From NCBI GenBank assembly GCA_964627855.1, contig CAZVLE010000052.1, positions 1-32,649 of the forward strand: a stretch of 32,649 nt of DNA, read 5' to 3'. The notes beneath the pieces are model-generated. The model saw only the letters and a program-made list of their open reading frames with translations, searched no databases and was not told the DNA's origin. Position 1 is the stretch's first letter, and each line of letters begins with the position of its first letter. The stretch comes from CAZVLE01 sp964627855. GTDB taxonomy: Bacteria; Bacillota; Dethiobacteria; DTU022. The position numbers were made by a program, and so were the translations under genes. Below, in pieces: positions 1-8,028 of the stretch.

Positions 1-76
1 TGGTGCGCCTGGCAGGATTTGAACCTGCGGCACCCGGATTAGGAATCCGGTGCTCTGTCCCCTGAGCTACAGGCGC
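1..76 (-). tRNA. tRNA-Arg, anticodon CCT
   Basis: Read on the minus strand, a full cloverleaf is present. The acceptor arms GCGCCTG and CAGGCGC pair, the anticodon stem is CCGGA/TCCGG with loop TTCCTAA, the T loop is GGTTCAAATCC, and the 3' CCA is encoded at 1-3. The anticodon CCT reads the AGG arginine codon. The encoded CCA fits a Firmicute-type genome. A TAAAAT-like -10 (84-89) lies just upstream, but I see no convincing -35. Confidence 0.96.
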
Positions 77-77
77 A

Positions 78-456
78 AGCCTTATTTTATAGGCCTTTAA
101 GGATTTTTAACGCTACCCTATCTGACCCCTTTCTGCCCTCCAGTAATTGCTTGGGCCTATCAATAATTAATTTTTGCCGTTATTTTGTTTATAGCAGATA
201 AAATCGCCTTTGGCAATACTCTCAGGCAGCTTAAAATGACAAAAGGATCAAAAGATGTAAACGGTAATTAGGAAAAAAATGATTTTATATATCTACTTCT
301 CGCAGTCCCAACCTTTTTTGGACACAATCTTTTTGTTTTTCGGGTTAAGGCGCATCACCAGATAGGGCATCTAACAGGGTGAGTTTTTGACGAGCTAAAT
401 TAAAATAAATAGTTCTTTAGCCCTAAAGGCAAGGATTTATACGGCAGGTTTTTATG
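78..456. other. Intergenic region without recognised gene
   Basis: This AT-rich stretch lies between the tRNA-Arg 5' end and the fdh promoter. I see no open reading frame with a ribosome binding site, no RNA gene and no clear repeat. It probably carries only the weak promoter of the tRNA and upstream control DNA for the fdh operon. Confidence 0.5.
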
Positions 457-485
457 TTGACATCAAAAATATTAATGGGTATAAT
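457..485 (+). promoter_or_regulatory. Consensus sigma-A promoter of the fdhE-fdhAB-rnfCD operon
   Basis: A perfect -35 TTGACA (457-462) and a perfect -10 TATAAT (480-485) are separated by exactly 17 bases. Transcription would begin near 492 and give a leader of about 170 bases before fdhE. It is the only promoter with two exact consensus hexamers that I noticed in the window. Because the core promoter looks strong, control probably acts in the leader or at the palindrome downstream. Confidence 0.65.
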
Positions 486-503
486 TATTGTGATTGTTAA
501 GCA

Positions 504-553
504 GGTTAACCATTGTAAATTTGTTGGTAAAACCCTTGATCCAAGGGGTTTTT
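504..553 (+). promoter_or_regulatory. Possible attenuator: terminator-like hairpin with a competing helix
   Basis: The arms 529-538 (AAAACCCTTG) and 542-552 (CAAGGGGTTTT) pair with one bulged G and run into a short T stretch, like a small intrinsic terminator. Upstream, 504-512 (GGTTAACCA) can pair with 525-534 (TGGTAAAACC). That helix uses up the left arm of the hairpin, so the two structures exclude each other. The element sits about 12-60 bases after the predicted transcription start. This is seen by eye; the energies are not calculated. Confidence 0.35.
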
Positions 554-558
554 AACTT

Positions 559-576
559 ATGTGATAATTATCACAA
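559..576. promoter_or_regulatory. Rex-like (or Crp/Fnr-like) operator palindrome
   Basis: The 16-base core TGTGATAATTATCACA is a perfect palindrome. With its flanks it matches the Rex operator pattern TTGTGA-N6-TCACAA except for the first base. Rex senses the NADH/NAD+ ratio in many Firmicutes, which would suit an operon that may reduce NAD+. The Crp pattern TGTGA-N6-TCACA is also met, so the regulator cannot be named from the site alone. It lies about 70 bases downstream of the predicted start, where it could act as a roadblock, or it could overlap a second weak promoter (TATAAA at 589-594). Confidence 0.5.
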
Positions 577-661
577 ATTTCACAGTGTTATAAAAAATAG
601 GCTGTCCTATCATCCGCGGAATAATGATATCTTTGTATATCAATGATTAGGAGTGTATTAT

Positions 662-1570
662 TTGGCGAAGGACTACTTCAGCGGTTATAAAACAGAGTTA
701 GAGCGTTGCAGTCGCTTATACAGAGATTTCAAAGATGGAGAACCATTTGTCAGTGCCGTCTATGCTGCCGTGGCTGCTTATCTGAAGGACAATCCTCCTG
801 TTCCACTGGAACTGATTGACCTGGAGGATTCGACCGAAAAGATCAGGGCCGGTCAAAAACTGCTTATTAACCCTGAGCTGGAAACTAAGGCAGTAGTTGA
901 TTTATTGAAAGCAATGGGTAAGGCTATGGCAAAAAGTAACCGAAGCTTAGGCGATACTGTCAAGATATTAAACAAGCATTATGATCTTTTTTTGGCAGAA
1001 CATCCTGACAAAGTGAGCAAGGAAGAGGTTTTTGACTTGCAAAAGAGATTGATTGAAGAAACTGAGCTGGAAAATGATCTGGCCACGTTTCTTTTTTCAT
1101 TAATGCTATCTTCTCTTTACAGACAGCAATTGCAGGCAACAGGTGAGGTATTACGGACAGACCTCTGGGAAGGGGGGGAGTGCCTTTTATGTGGAGAGAG
1201 GCCTCATTTTGGTCAGCTACGCTCTGAAGATGGGGCGAAGCAGCTGGAATGCTGGCTCTGTGGCACCAGTTGGGTGCACACCCGCATCAAATGTCCGTTT
1301 TGTGATAACGAAGAGCAGGAGGAACTTGGCTATTTTACTGCTGAAGAGAGTGAAATATGCCGGGTCAGCTTTTGTAAGTCGTGCTGTCAGTATTACAAGC
1401 TGATCGATGCTCGTAAGGTTGGCGCGGATGGTGAATTGGTCCTGACCATCCATAATTTAGCAACACTGACCTATGACTTGCTGGCCAGGCAAGAGGGTTT
1501 CACAGCCGGATCCGGCTTGGAATGGGTCAATGAGATTGAAGTAAATGAAGCAGTTGACAGACAAGACTAG
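662..1570 (+). CDS. fdhE: Formate dehydrogenase accessory protein FdhE
   Basis: This cytoplasmic maturation factor is required for active membrane formate dehydrogenases; family members bind iron through cysteine pairs. The C-terminal half shows the hallmark series CLLC (174-177), CWLC (197-200) and CPFC (211-214), then a cysteine-rich segment at 233-242 (C..C..CC) followed by KLID. The length of about 302 residues is normal for FdhE. I chose TTG at 662 because the AGGAG at 649-653 sits 8 bases before it; the GTG at 653 overlaps that AGGAG and cannot use it. It is the first gene of the fdh-rnf operon, and fdhA follows after 15 bases, so the accessory factor is made together with its client. 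Confidence 0.9.
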   Translation: MAKDYFSGYKTELERCSRLYRDFKDGEPFVSAVYAAVAAYLKDNPPVPLELIDLEDSTEKIRAGQKLLINPELETKAVVDLLKAMGKAMAKSNRSLGDTVKILNKHYDLFLAEHPDKVSKEEVFDLQKRLIEETELENDLATFLFSLMLSSLYRQQLQATGEVLRTDLWEGGECLLCGERPHFGQLRSEDGAKQLECWLCGTSWVHTRIKCPFCDNEEQEELGYFTAEESEICRVSFCKSCCQYYKLIDARKVGADGELVLTIHNLATLTYDLLARQEGFTAGSGLEWVNEIEVNEAVDRQD

Positions 1571-1585
1571 GAGGTGGATTTACTT

Positions 1586-4500
1586 ATGGAGTTAACAAGA
1601 CGCAGCTTTTTAAAACTTACCGGTGCAACGGCTGCAGCAGCAACGTTAACCGGTGTTGGCTTGCGTAAAGCATCTGCGTCTACCGGCGAGCCGCTGCGCA
1701 TCAAGTACACCAAGGAGTATCATACAAACTGTACTTTTTGTGGCGTTGGCTGCGGGATTATCTGTAATGTGCGTGACGGGGTTATTGTAAACATCGATGG
1801 TGACCCTGATCACCCAATCAATGAAGGGACCCTTTGCAGTAAGGGTGCTTCAACTTTCAACATGTCTTATATCTTTGATGAGAAAGGCCAGGCCAGGCTA
1901 AATCCAAATCGCCTGACTGAAGTTCTCTATCGTGCTCCCGGGGCCAGTGACTATGAAGTGGTTGACTGGGATTGGGCTCTTGAAGAGATTGCCAAGAGAA
2001 TCAAGGATACCCGCGATCGGACCCTGGTAGAAACAGTTGATGTAGGCGGAAGGCAGGTTACCGTCAACAGGACCAATGCCATCAACTGGCTGGGCAGTGC
2101 CTGGAACACCGGTGAAGAGAACTATCTCTACCACAAGATGGTTCGGGCAATGGGTGTAATTAATGTTGATCACTGTGCCCGTCTCTGACACTCCGTAACG
2201 GTCGCCGGTCTCGGCGCCACATTTGGCAGGGGTGTCATGACAAATCACTGGAACGATTACCAGCATAGTGATGTGATCATGGCCATCGGTGGGAATACCG
2301 CCGAAAACCACCCTATTTCTATGAAGTGGATTGAAAAAGCACGTGAAACTAAAGGGGCTAAATTGATTTGTGTTGACCCCAGGGTTTGCCGCACGGCAGC
2401 TGTTTCCGATCTTCATGTGCCAATTCGTCCCGGCACCAACATTGCTTATCTGGGAGGATTAATAAATTACATTCTCCAGAATGAGCTATATCACAAAGAA
2501 TATGTTGATAATTACACCAATGCATCTTTCCTCATCAATGAAAACTTCAGTTTTGATGAGACAAGTGGCCTCTTTACAGGTTCCGAGGCTGATCCGGTTC
2601 GTAATGCTACAAAGTACAACATGGAAGACTGGCAGTACCAGACCGATGAAGAGGGCAATATCTTAAAAGACCCGACCCTCGAGGATCCAAACTGCTCCTT
2701 CCAGTTATTGAAAAAGCATTACAGCAAGTACACCATTGACAACATCAGCAAGATCACCGGTGCCCCCGCCGATGTGCTGGAGGAATCTTATCGCCTTTTC
2801 AGCACTACCGGTGAAGCCGGTAAAGCGGGGAACATCCTTTATGCTATGGGCATTACCCAGTTTACCCACGGTGCCCAGAACGTTCGTGCTGTTGCCGTAA
2901 CACAACTTTTACTTGGCAACATGGGTATCGCCGGTGGTGGGGTTAATGCTCAGCGTGGACAGTCAAACGTGCAGGGTGCAACCGACATGGCCATGCTCTA
3001 TCACATCATACCCGGGTACAACCCCACTCCCCAGCAGGGCAGCCATGCAACCCTTGAAGAATACCTTACGGCCACCACACCTGAAAAGAACTGGTGGAGC
3101 AACCGTCCCAAGTATATAGTCAGCCTACTTAAGGCTTTCTATGGCGATAATGCCACTCCGGCCAACGAGTTTGGTTACCAGTGGCTGCCGAAGCTTGACG
3201 GTCTTGATCACTCCCATATTCCCGCTTACAAGTACATGCGCGACGGTGAAGTGGAAGGGATGATCTGTGTGGCTGATAACCCGCTGGTTGGTGGGTCCAG
3301 TTCAAGAGCTAAACTGCATTACCAGGCCAACCTGAAGTGGCTGGTTTCTGTTGATGTTGTCGAAAATGAAACCGCTGCCTTCTGGAAAGGTCCGGGCATG
3401 AACCCCGCAGAAATTGATACGGAGGTATTTATCCTGCCCGCCAGTGCTGCCTATGAGCGTGCCGGCAACAAGGCCAACAGCGGCCGCTGGATCCAGTGGC
3501 AGTATAAATGCCAGGACCCCCCCGGCAATGCTAAATCGGACTTGTGGATTATCAATGAAATGTACAAGGCACTGAGGAAGCTTTACGAAGCCGAAGGCGG
3601 TGTTGTTCCCGAGGCGATTACAAAGATGAGCTGGGATTATGACGGTCCCGACGGCGAAATTGATATTGTCAATGTTTGCAAAGAGCTTAACGGTTACAAA
3701 GTTGCCGATGGTTCACTGCTAACCAATTTTGTCGGCCTGCAGGATGACGGTTCGACAGTTTGCGGAAACTGGCTTTACAGCGGTTACTATAACAATCTCG
3801 AGAACCCGGCTACCAAGAAGCGAATCAAGGAAAAAGAAGGCATCGGTTTCAATAAAGACTGGTCCTATGCCTGGCCGCTTAACAGGCGCATTGTCTACAA
3901 TCGCGCTTCCTGCGACCTGGAAGGCAAACCCTGGAATCCTGATGCTCCGGTTATCTGGTGGAGCGAAGAGGAAGAGCGCTGGGTCGGCAATGATATCCCT
4001 GATATTCCCGGTGCCTGGGATTTCGAATATGCTACGGAGAACCCCTTTATCATGAACCCTGAAGGGGTTGGAAAACTCTTTTCGATCGGTTACCAGGGTG
4101 TAGGCGGGCTGCGTGACGGACCCATGCCCTGCCACTACGAACCTGCGGACAGCCCGGTTGATAACCTGCTTTACCCGCAGGCAACTTTTAACCCGGTCAG
4201 TGAGCGCTTTTACGAAGATCATACTGTAGAGACAGCTGAAGAACGGGAAAGGTATCCTTATGTAGCTACAAGTTACCGCCTGGTTGAGCATTACCAGTCG
4301 GGCTCAGTTACGAGGAATATACCCTGGCTCAATGAAATGATGCCGGAGATGTTTGTTGAACTCAGCGAAGAACACGCCGAGGAACTTGGTGTCAAGAACG
4401 GTGACTATGTTCTGGTTGAGAGCAAACGTCTTTACAAAGATGGTGAGCAGGATAATATCAAGGTAAAAGCCTGCGTTACAAAGCGTATCCAACCGCTGGT

Positions 4501-4666
4501 CATTAACGGTGAGAAAAAGCACATAGTAGGAATGCCTTTCCACTGGGGATTCATGGGTATGAGTACGGGAGCAAGCGCCAATGACCTTACCCCTTCGATC
4601 GGAGACCCCAATACTACTATTCCGGAATACAAGGCGTTTCTCTGTAATGTAAGGAGGGCAGTATAA
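1586..4666 (+). CDS. fdhA: Selenocysteine formate dehydrogenase, catalytic alpha subunit
   Basis: This is the molybdenum/tungsten bis-MGD subunit that oxidises formate to CO2, of the FdnG type and about 1026 residues long. The N terminus MELTRRSFLK is a twin-arginine signal, so the enzyme is exported folded. One [4Fe-4S] cluster is bound by Cys49, 52, 56 and 84. An in-frame TGA at 2186-2188 falls at residue 201, where FdnG has its catalytic selenocysteine, and the family motif (HSVTVAGL..TFGRGVMTNHW) continues after it. A SECIS hairpin follows at once. The gene is therefore one reading frame, not a pair or a frameshift. ATG 1586 is 11 bases after AGGAGG (1569-1574); an in-frame GTG at 1574 overlaps that site and is unlikely. 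fdhB starts directly after the stop codon. Confidence 0.95.
2186..2223 (+). promoter_or_regulatory. Bacterial SECIS element directing Sec at the fdhA UGA
   Basis: Just after the TGA, the arms GG (2200-2201) and CC (2217-2218), then CGC (2203-2205) and GCG (2214-2216), form a stem. U2202 bulges out and the apical loop contains GGUCU. Counting the U of UGA as 1, the bulged U is position 17 and the loop G and U are positions 23 and 24. These are the positions known to be contacted by SelB in the E. coli fdhF element. This agreement supports decoding as selenocysteine; selA, selB and selC must lie elsewhere in the genome. Confidence 0.88.
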
Positions 4667-5452
4667 ATGGCTAATAAAATCTGTTTAATTGACACCTCCA
4701 AGTGTATGGGCTGCCGGGGTTGCCAGGCTGCCTGCAAGCAGTGGAACCAGCTGCCGGCTGAAGCAACGACTTTTACCGGAAGTTATGAGAATCCACCAAA
4801 TTTTTCTCACAATACCTGGCTCAGAGTTGCTTTCCGCGAGCATAGTGAAGGAGAAAACAGGGTTGATTGGATGATGGCTAAACTGGGTTGCATGCATTGT
4901 ACCGATGCTGCCTGTATGCAAGCCTGCCCGGCCGGAGCGATTTATCGCACCGAATTCGGTACGGTTAATATTGATGAAGTCAAATGCATCGGTTGTAACT
5001 ACTGCACCGTGGCCTGCCCCTTTGGCGTGATTGGTTTCGATCGCCTGACGAATAAAGCCCGTAAATGTACATTCTGCAATGATCGCCTCTCCAATGGCTT
5101 AACACCCGCCTGCGCAAAAGCATGCCCGACCGGGTCAATCACCTTTGGCGACCGTTCAGAACTGATTACCAGGGCGATGAAAAGAGTCGATCAACTTCAG
5201 GCTGCGGGTAAAACCGGGGCCAGGATTTACGGTCTCGATGAAGTTGACGGAACAGCCATGTTATATGTGCTGGCCGATGCGCCTGAAAAATACGGGCTGC
5301 CTGCTGATCCACAGGTTTCAGTGCAGACTCGTATCTGGAACGCCATCTTCAAACCTCTGCGCGTGCTCGTGGTAGTTGCGGTAGCCTTCGGTTTATGGGC
5401 TAACCGGGCTAACACAAAGAAAATCGAGCAGGCCAAAGGTGAAACCAAATAA
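4667..5452 (+). CDS. fdhB: Formate dehydrogenase iron-sulfur beta subunit with C-terminal membrane anchor
   Basis: This 261-residue ferredoxin-like subunit carries electrons away from FdhA. Sixteen cysteines form four cluster sites: Cys13/16/19/23, 75/78/83/87, 107/110/113/117 and 134/137/149/153, the FdnH/HybA pattern. A single hydrophobic helix at about 226-245 followed by a basic tail should anchor it from the outer face of the membrane, as in FDH-N. Translation starts right after the fdhA stop (TAAATG) with AAGGAGG inside the end of fdhA. The expected next gene, a cytochrome b gamma subunit (fdnI/fdhC), is absent; rnfC follows after 20 bases. Confidence 0.93.
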   Translation: MANKICLIDTSKCMGCRGCQAACKQWNQLPAEATTFTGSYENPPNFSHNTWLRVAFREHSEGENRVDWMMAKLGCMHCTDAACMQACPAGAIYRTEFGTVNIDEVKCIGCNYCTVACPFGVIGFDRLTNKARKCTFCNDRLSNGLTPACAKACPTGSITFGDRSELITRAMKRVDQLQAAGKTGARIYGLDEVDGTAMLYVLADAPEKYGLPADPQVSVQTRIWNAIFKPLRVLVVVAVAFGLWANRANTKKIEQAKGETK

Positions 5453-5472
5453 TACCGGGAGGTGAGATCAAA

Positions 5473-6792
5473 ATGGAAGTGAAACAATTTGCCGGTGGGA
5501 TTCATGTCCCCCACTATAAGAGTTTTAGTGAACATAAAGCAATTAAGGAAGCTTCACTGCCTGAAGAGATCGTCATACCTCTCATTCAGCATACAGGTGC
5601 TCCCAACGAGCCCCTGGTGAAGGTAGGCGATAAAGTCAAGGCCGGTCAAAAAATCGGTGGTACCGATAAATTTGTCAGTGCACCTGTCCATGCCAGCCTC
5701 TCCGGTACAGTTACGGCCATTGAACCAAGGCCTTTTTCAACAGGACAGATGATCGACAGTATTGTCATTGCTGTTGACAAAGATCAGGAAGCAATAGCGC
5801 TGGCCGATAATGACCTTGCCAAGGTTAGTAAGGAAGATATCATAAATGCCGTCAAAGAAGCAGGCGTGGTCGGAATGGGCGGCGCTGCTTTCCCGACAGC
5901 GGTTAAACTTAGCCCTCCACCGGATAAAACGGTCGATGCCTTGATCATCAACGGGTGTGAATGTGAACCCTTCCTCACCTGTGATCATCGCTTGATGCTT
6001 GAAAAGCCTGAAGAACTTCTGGAGGGTATCAAGCTGCTGATGAAAGCGCTTGAAGTTGAAAATGCTTATCTATGCATTGAAGACAACAAGGACGACGCCA
6101 TTGAAGCAGTCCGTCAGAAAAATGATGATCCCCGTATTGTTCTGCTCAGAATGCCGACTAAATACCCGCAGGGTTCTGAAAAGCATCTGGTTAAAGCTGC
6201 CCTTGATCGTGAAATTCCATCTGGTGGCCTGCCCTTTGACGTTGGAACCCTGATCCAGAATGTCGGAACCTGTGTAGCCATCTATGAGGCTGTCAAATTT
6301 GGCAAACCGCTTATCGAGCGGGTTGTTTCAGTGACAGGACAGAATATCACCGAACCAGAAAACCTGATGGTTAAAATTGGTACGCCCCTCTATCATTTGA
6401 TCGAGGAATGCGGTGGGATCATGGAAGAGCCGGCCAAAGTGGTCATCGGTGGACCGATGACCGGTCGGGCCCAGGATAACCTCGACGTACCGGTAGCGAA
6501 AGGAACAACCGGGGTAATAGTACTTCCTCCGGAAATGTCCCTGGAAGACCTTGAGTACTTTGACTGTGTTCGCTGCTGCAAATGTGTAGAACATTGCCCC
6601 ATGATGCTTTACCCGAACCAGATCAGCATTTACTGTGAGGCTGGCCTGGTCAGGGAAGCGGAGGAATGGAACACCATGGATTGTATTGAGTGCGGAATCT
6701 GTGCCTATGTTTGTCCGTCAAAACGGCCGATTACCCAGCTGGTTCAGATGACCAAGCCGGCAATTCGTGAATTGCAGAGCAAGCGCAACTAA
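5473..6792 (+). CDS. rnfC: RnfC-type NAD(H)-binding electron transport subunit
   Basis: RnfC is the peripheral cytoplasmic subunit of Rnf complexes; it binds FMN and NAD(H) and exchanges electrons between NAD+/NADH and the membrane part. At 439 residues it has the usual core: the N-terminal barrel-like segment (GGIHVPHYK, residues 8-16), the glycine-rich GMGGAAFPT motif (135-143), the NGCECEPFLTCDHRL segment (160-174) and two [4Fe-4S] sites at Cys365/368/371/375 and Cys404/407/410/414. It lacks the long repetitive C-terminal tail of enterobacterial RsxC. ATG 5473 has GGGAGGTGA upstream. It is co-transcribed with fdhAB, but no rnfG, rnfE, rnfA or rnfB follows, so an RnfC working with a formate dehydrogenase is implied. 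Confidence 0.93.
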   Translation: MEVKQFAGGIHVPHYKSFSEHKAIKEASLPEEIVIPLIQHTGAPNEPLVKVGDKVKAGQKIGGTDKFVSAPVHASLSGTVTAIEPRPFSTGQMIDSIVIAVDKDQEAIALADNDLAKVSKEDIINAVKEAGVVGMGGAAFPTAVKLSPPPDKTVDALIINGCECEPFLTCDHRLMLEKPEELLEGIKLLMKALEVENAYLCIEDNKDDAIEAVRQKNDDPRIVLLRMPTKYPQGSEKHLVKAALDREIPSGGLPFDVGTLIQNVGTCVAIYEAVKFGKPLIERVVSVTGQNITEPENLMVKIGTPLYHLIEECGGIMEEPAKVVIGGPMTGRAQDNLDVPVAKGTTGVIVLPPEMSLEDLEYFDCVRCCKCVEHCPMMLYPNQISIYCEAGLVREAEEWNTMDCIECGICAYVCPSKRPITQLVQMTKPAIRELQSKRN

Positions 6793-6818
6793 TCATTTTA
6801 GGGAAAAGGAGGAGATAA

Positions 6819-7799
6819 GTGGTGAGTGATGCACAAAAACTGGTAGTTTCGTCATCCCCTCACATTAAGGATGAGGGAACTGTTTCAAAGGCCATGCGTG
6901 ACGTTTTTATCGCCCTGATACCGATCACGCTGGTTGCTATATATTTCTGGCAGTTCTACGCTGTCTTTCTTATCGCGGTCTGCCTGATTACAGCAGTCCT
7001 GACCGAGCTTTTATTCAGGAAGATTATGAATAAACAGCCTAACATCGGTAACTGGAGTGCTCTTTTAACCGGATTGTTTGTTGCCCTGCTCTTCCCGGCA
7101 ACTACTGCATGGTGGAAGCCGATGATAGCTACCTTTATTGCAGTTGGTATAGCCAGAGAGCTTATGGGTGGCCTTGGATGGAACCGTTTCAACCCGGCCT
7201 TATTCGGCAGGGTTTCATTGATTGTTTTGGCTCCTTTGTTTGCCTTTGTTGATGGCTGGTTTGCACCTCTGGCTGTTAACTTTGGCTCTGTCGATGTTAT
7301 GACCCAGGCCACACCTCTGGCCATGTTGCACATGGGAGTAGAGATGCCCGCACTGGGACAACTATTCCTGGCTTTTCCGGGTGGTGCCATGTCAGAACAG
7401 TCGCCATTGGCCCTTTTGATTGGGGCTGCTTACCTGTTTTTCAGGGGGCATATTAACTGGCGTATTCCGGTATCGATACTGGTAACTGTTGCGGTGCTTA
7501 CCCTGATTGCCGGTCAAAACCCGCTTTACCATCTCTTTACCGGCGGGATGATGATCGGTGCATTTTTCATGGCAACAGACTGGGTTTCCAGCCCCTTCAC
7601 TGATAAGGGTAAACTTATCTTTGGTGTTGGTATAGGTGTTCTAATAGTAATATTCCGTCTCGCTCTTCCACCGACCGAAGGCGTGGCTTTTTCAATTTTG
7701 ATCATGAACGCTTTTGTGCCGATGATTGAAAAGGCAACATCACGTCCGCAGTTTGGTAAGATCAAGGCTGTAGCCGTACCAATGGCTGATAAGAAATAA
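6819..7799 (+). CDS. rnfD: RnfD-type membrane flavoprotein subunit
   Basis: RnfD/NqrB proteins are membrane subunits with a covalently bound FMN. This one has 326 residues and about nine or ten hydrophobic segments. The stretch DVMTQATPLAML contains the covalent flavin motif [ST]xAT, which makes Thr165 the likely FMN attachment residue. GWNRFNPALFGR (120-131) and DWVSSPFTDKG near the C terminus are further family signatures. GTG 6819 is 6 bases and GTG 6822 is 9 bases after AGGAGG; either could be used. It is the last gene of the operon, closed by a strong terminator, which shows that the Rnf set here stops at C and D. Partners RnfABEG are not in the window. Confidence 0.92.
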   Translation: MVSDAQKLVVSSSPHIKDEGTVSKAMRDVFIALIPITLVAIYFWQFYAVFLIAVCLITAVLTELLFRKIMNKQPNIGNWSALLTGLFVALLFPATTAWWKPMIATFIAVGIARELMGGLGWNRFNPALFGRVSLIVLAPLFAFVDGWFAPLAVNFGSVDVMTQATPLAMLHMGVEMPALGQLFLAFPGGAMSEQSPLALLIGAAYLFFRGHINWRIPVSILVTVAVLTLIAGQNPLYHLFTGGMMIGAFFMATDWVSSPFTDKGKLIFGVGIGVLIVIFRLALPPTEGVAFSILIMNAFVPMIEKATSRPQFGKIKAVAVPMADKK

Positions 7800-7829
7800 T
7801 AACTTAGATAAAGATAACAATAAATTTAG

Positions 7830-7869
7830 CGGCGGCTTGCCCCGTATCATGGGCAGAGCCGCCGTTTTC
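7830..7869 (+). terminator. Rho-independent terminator after rnfD
   Basis: A GC-rich stem CGGCGGCT..GCCC / GGGC..AGCCGCCG with an 8-base loop is followed by TTTTCT. It lies 31 bases after the rnfD stop and ends the fdhE-fdhAB-rnfCD transcript, confirming that no further rnf genes belong to it. Confidence 0.88.
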
Positions 7870-7939
7870 TAATGCATTTATCTTTGCAGGAATTTCACTA
7901 AAGAGAGGTGGGTGTTTTTTTATAGTCTTAGTCAGCGGT

Positions 7940-7974
7940 ATGGGGACAGACCTCCGCAGGAGATCTGTCCCCAT
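7940..7974. repeat. Long near-perfect hairpin, REP-like, between convergent operons
   Basis: Arms 7940-7955 and 7959-7974 (ATGGGGACAGA and TCTGTCCCCAT at their outer ends) pair over 15 of 16 positions around a GCA loop. It lies between the convergent fdh-rnf and mrp operons. There is no T run directly after it on either strand, so it is not a classic terminator. The shape and the GGGGACAG ends recall dispersed REP-like palindromes, but copy number cannot be seen from one window. Confidence 0.6.
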
Positions 7975-8028
7975 CTTATAGCTTCGTGACGCTCGAACTT
8001 GTTCCCATGGTGCCGTTTTTCTTTAACA

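Noticed and set aside
1574..4666. Two separate genes, or a frameshifted formate dehydrogenase (frames ending at 2188 and starting at 2237)
   Set aside because: Both pieces are in the same frame, separated only by TGA at the known selenocysteine position, and a SECIS hairpin follows.
2237..4666. Many overlapping frames on both strands inside the large genes
   Set aside because: They lack ribosome binding sites and domains and are shadows of strongly supported coding regions.
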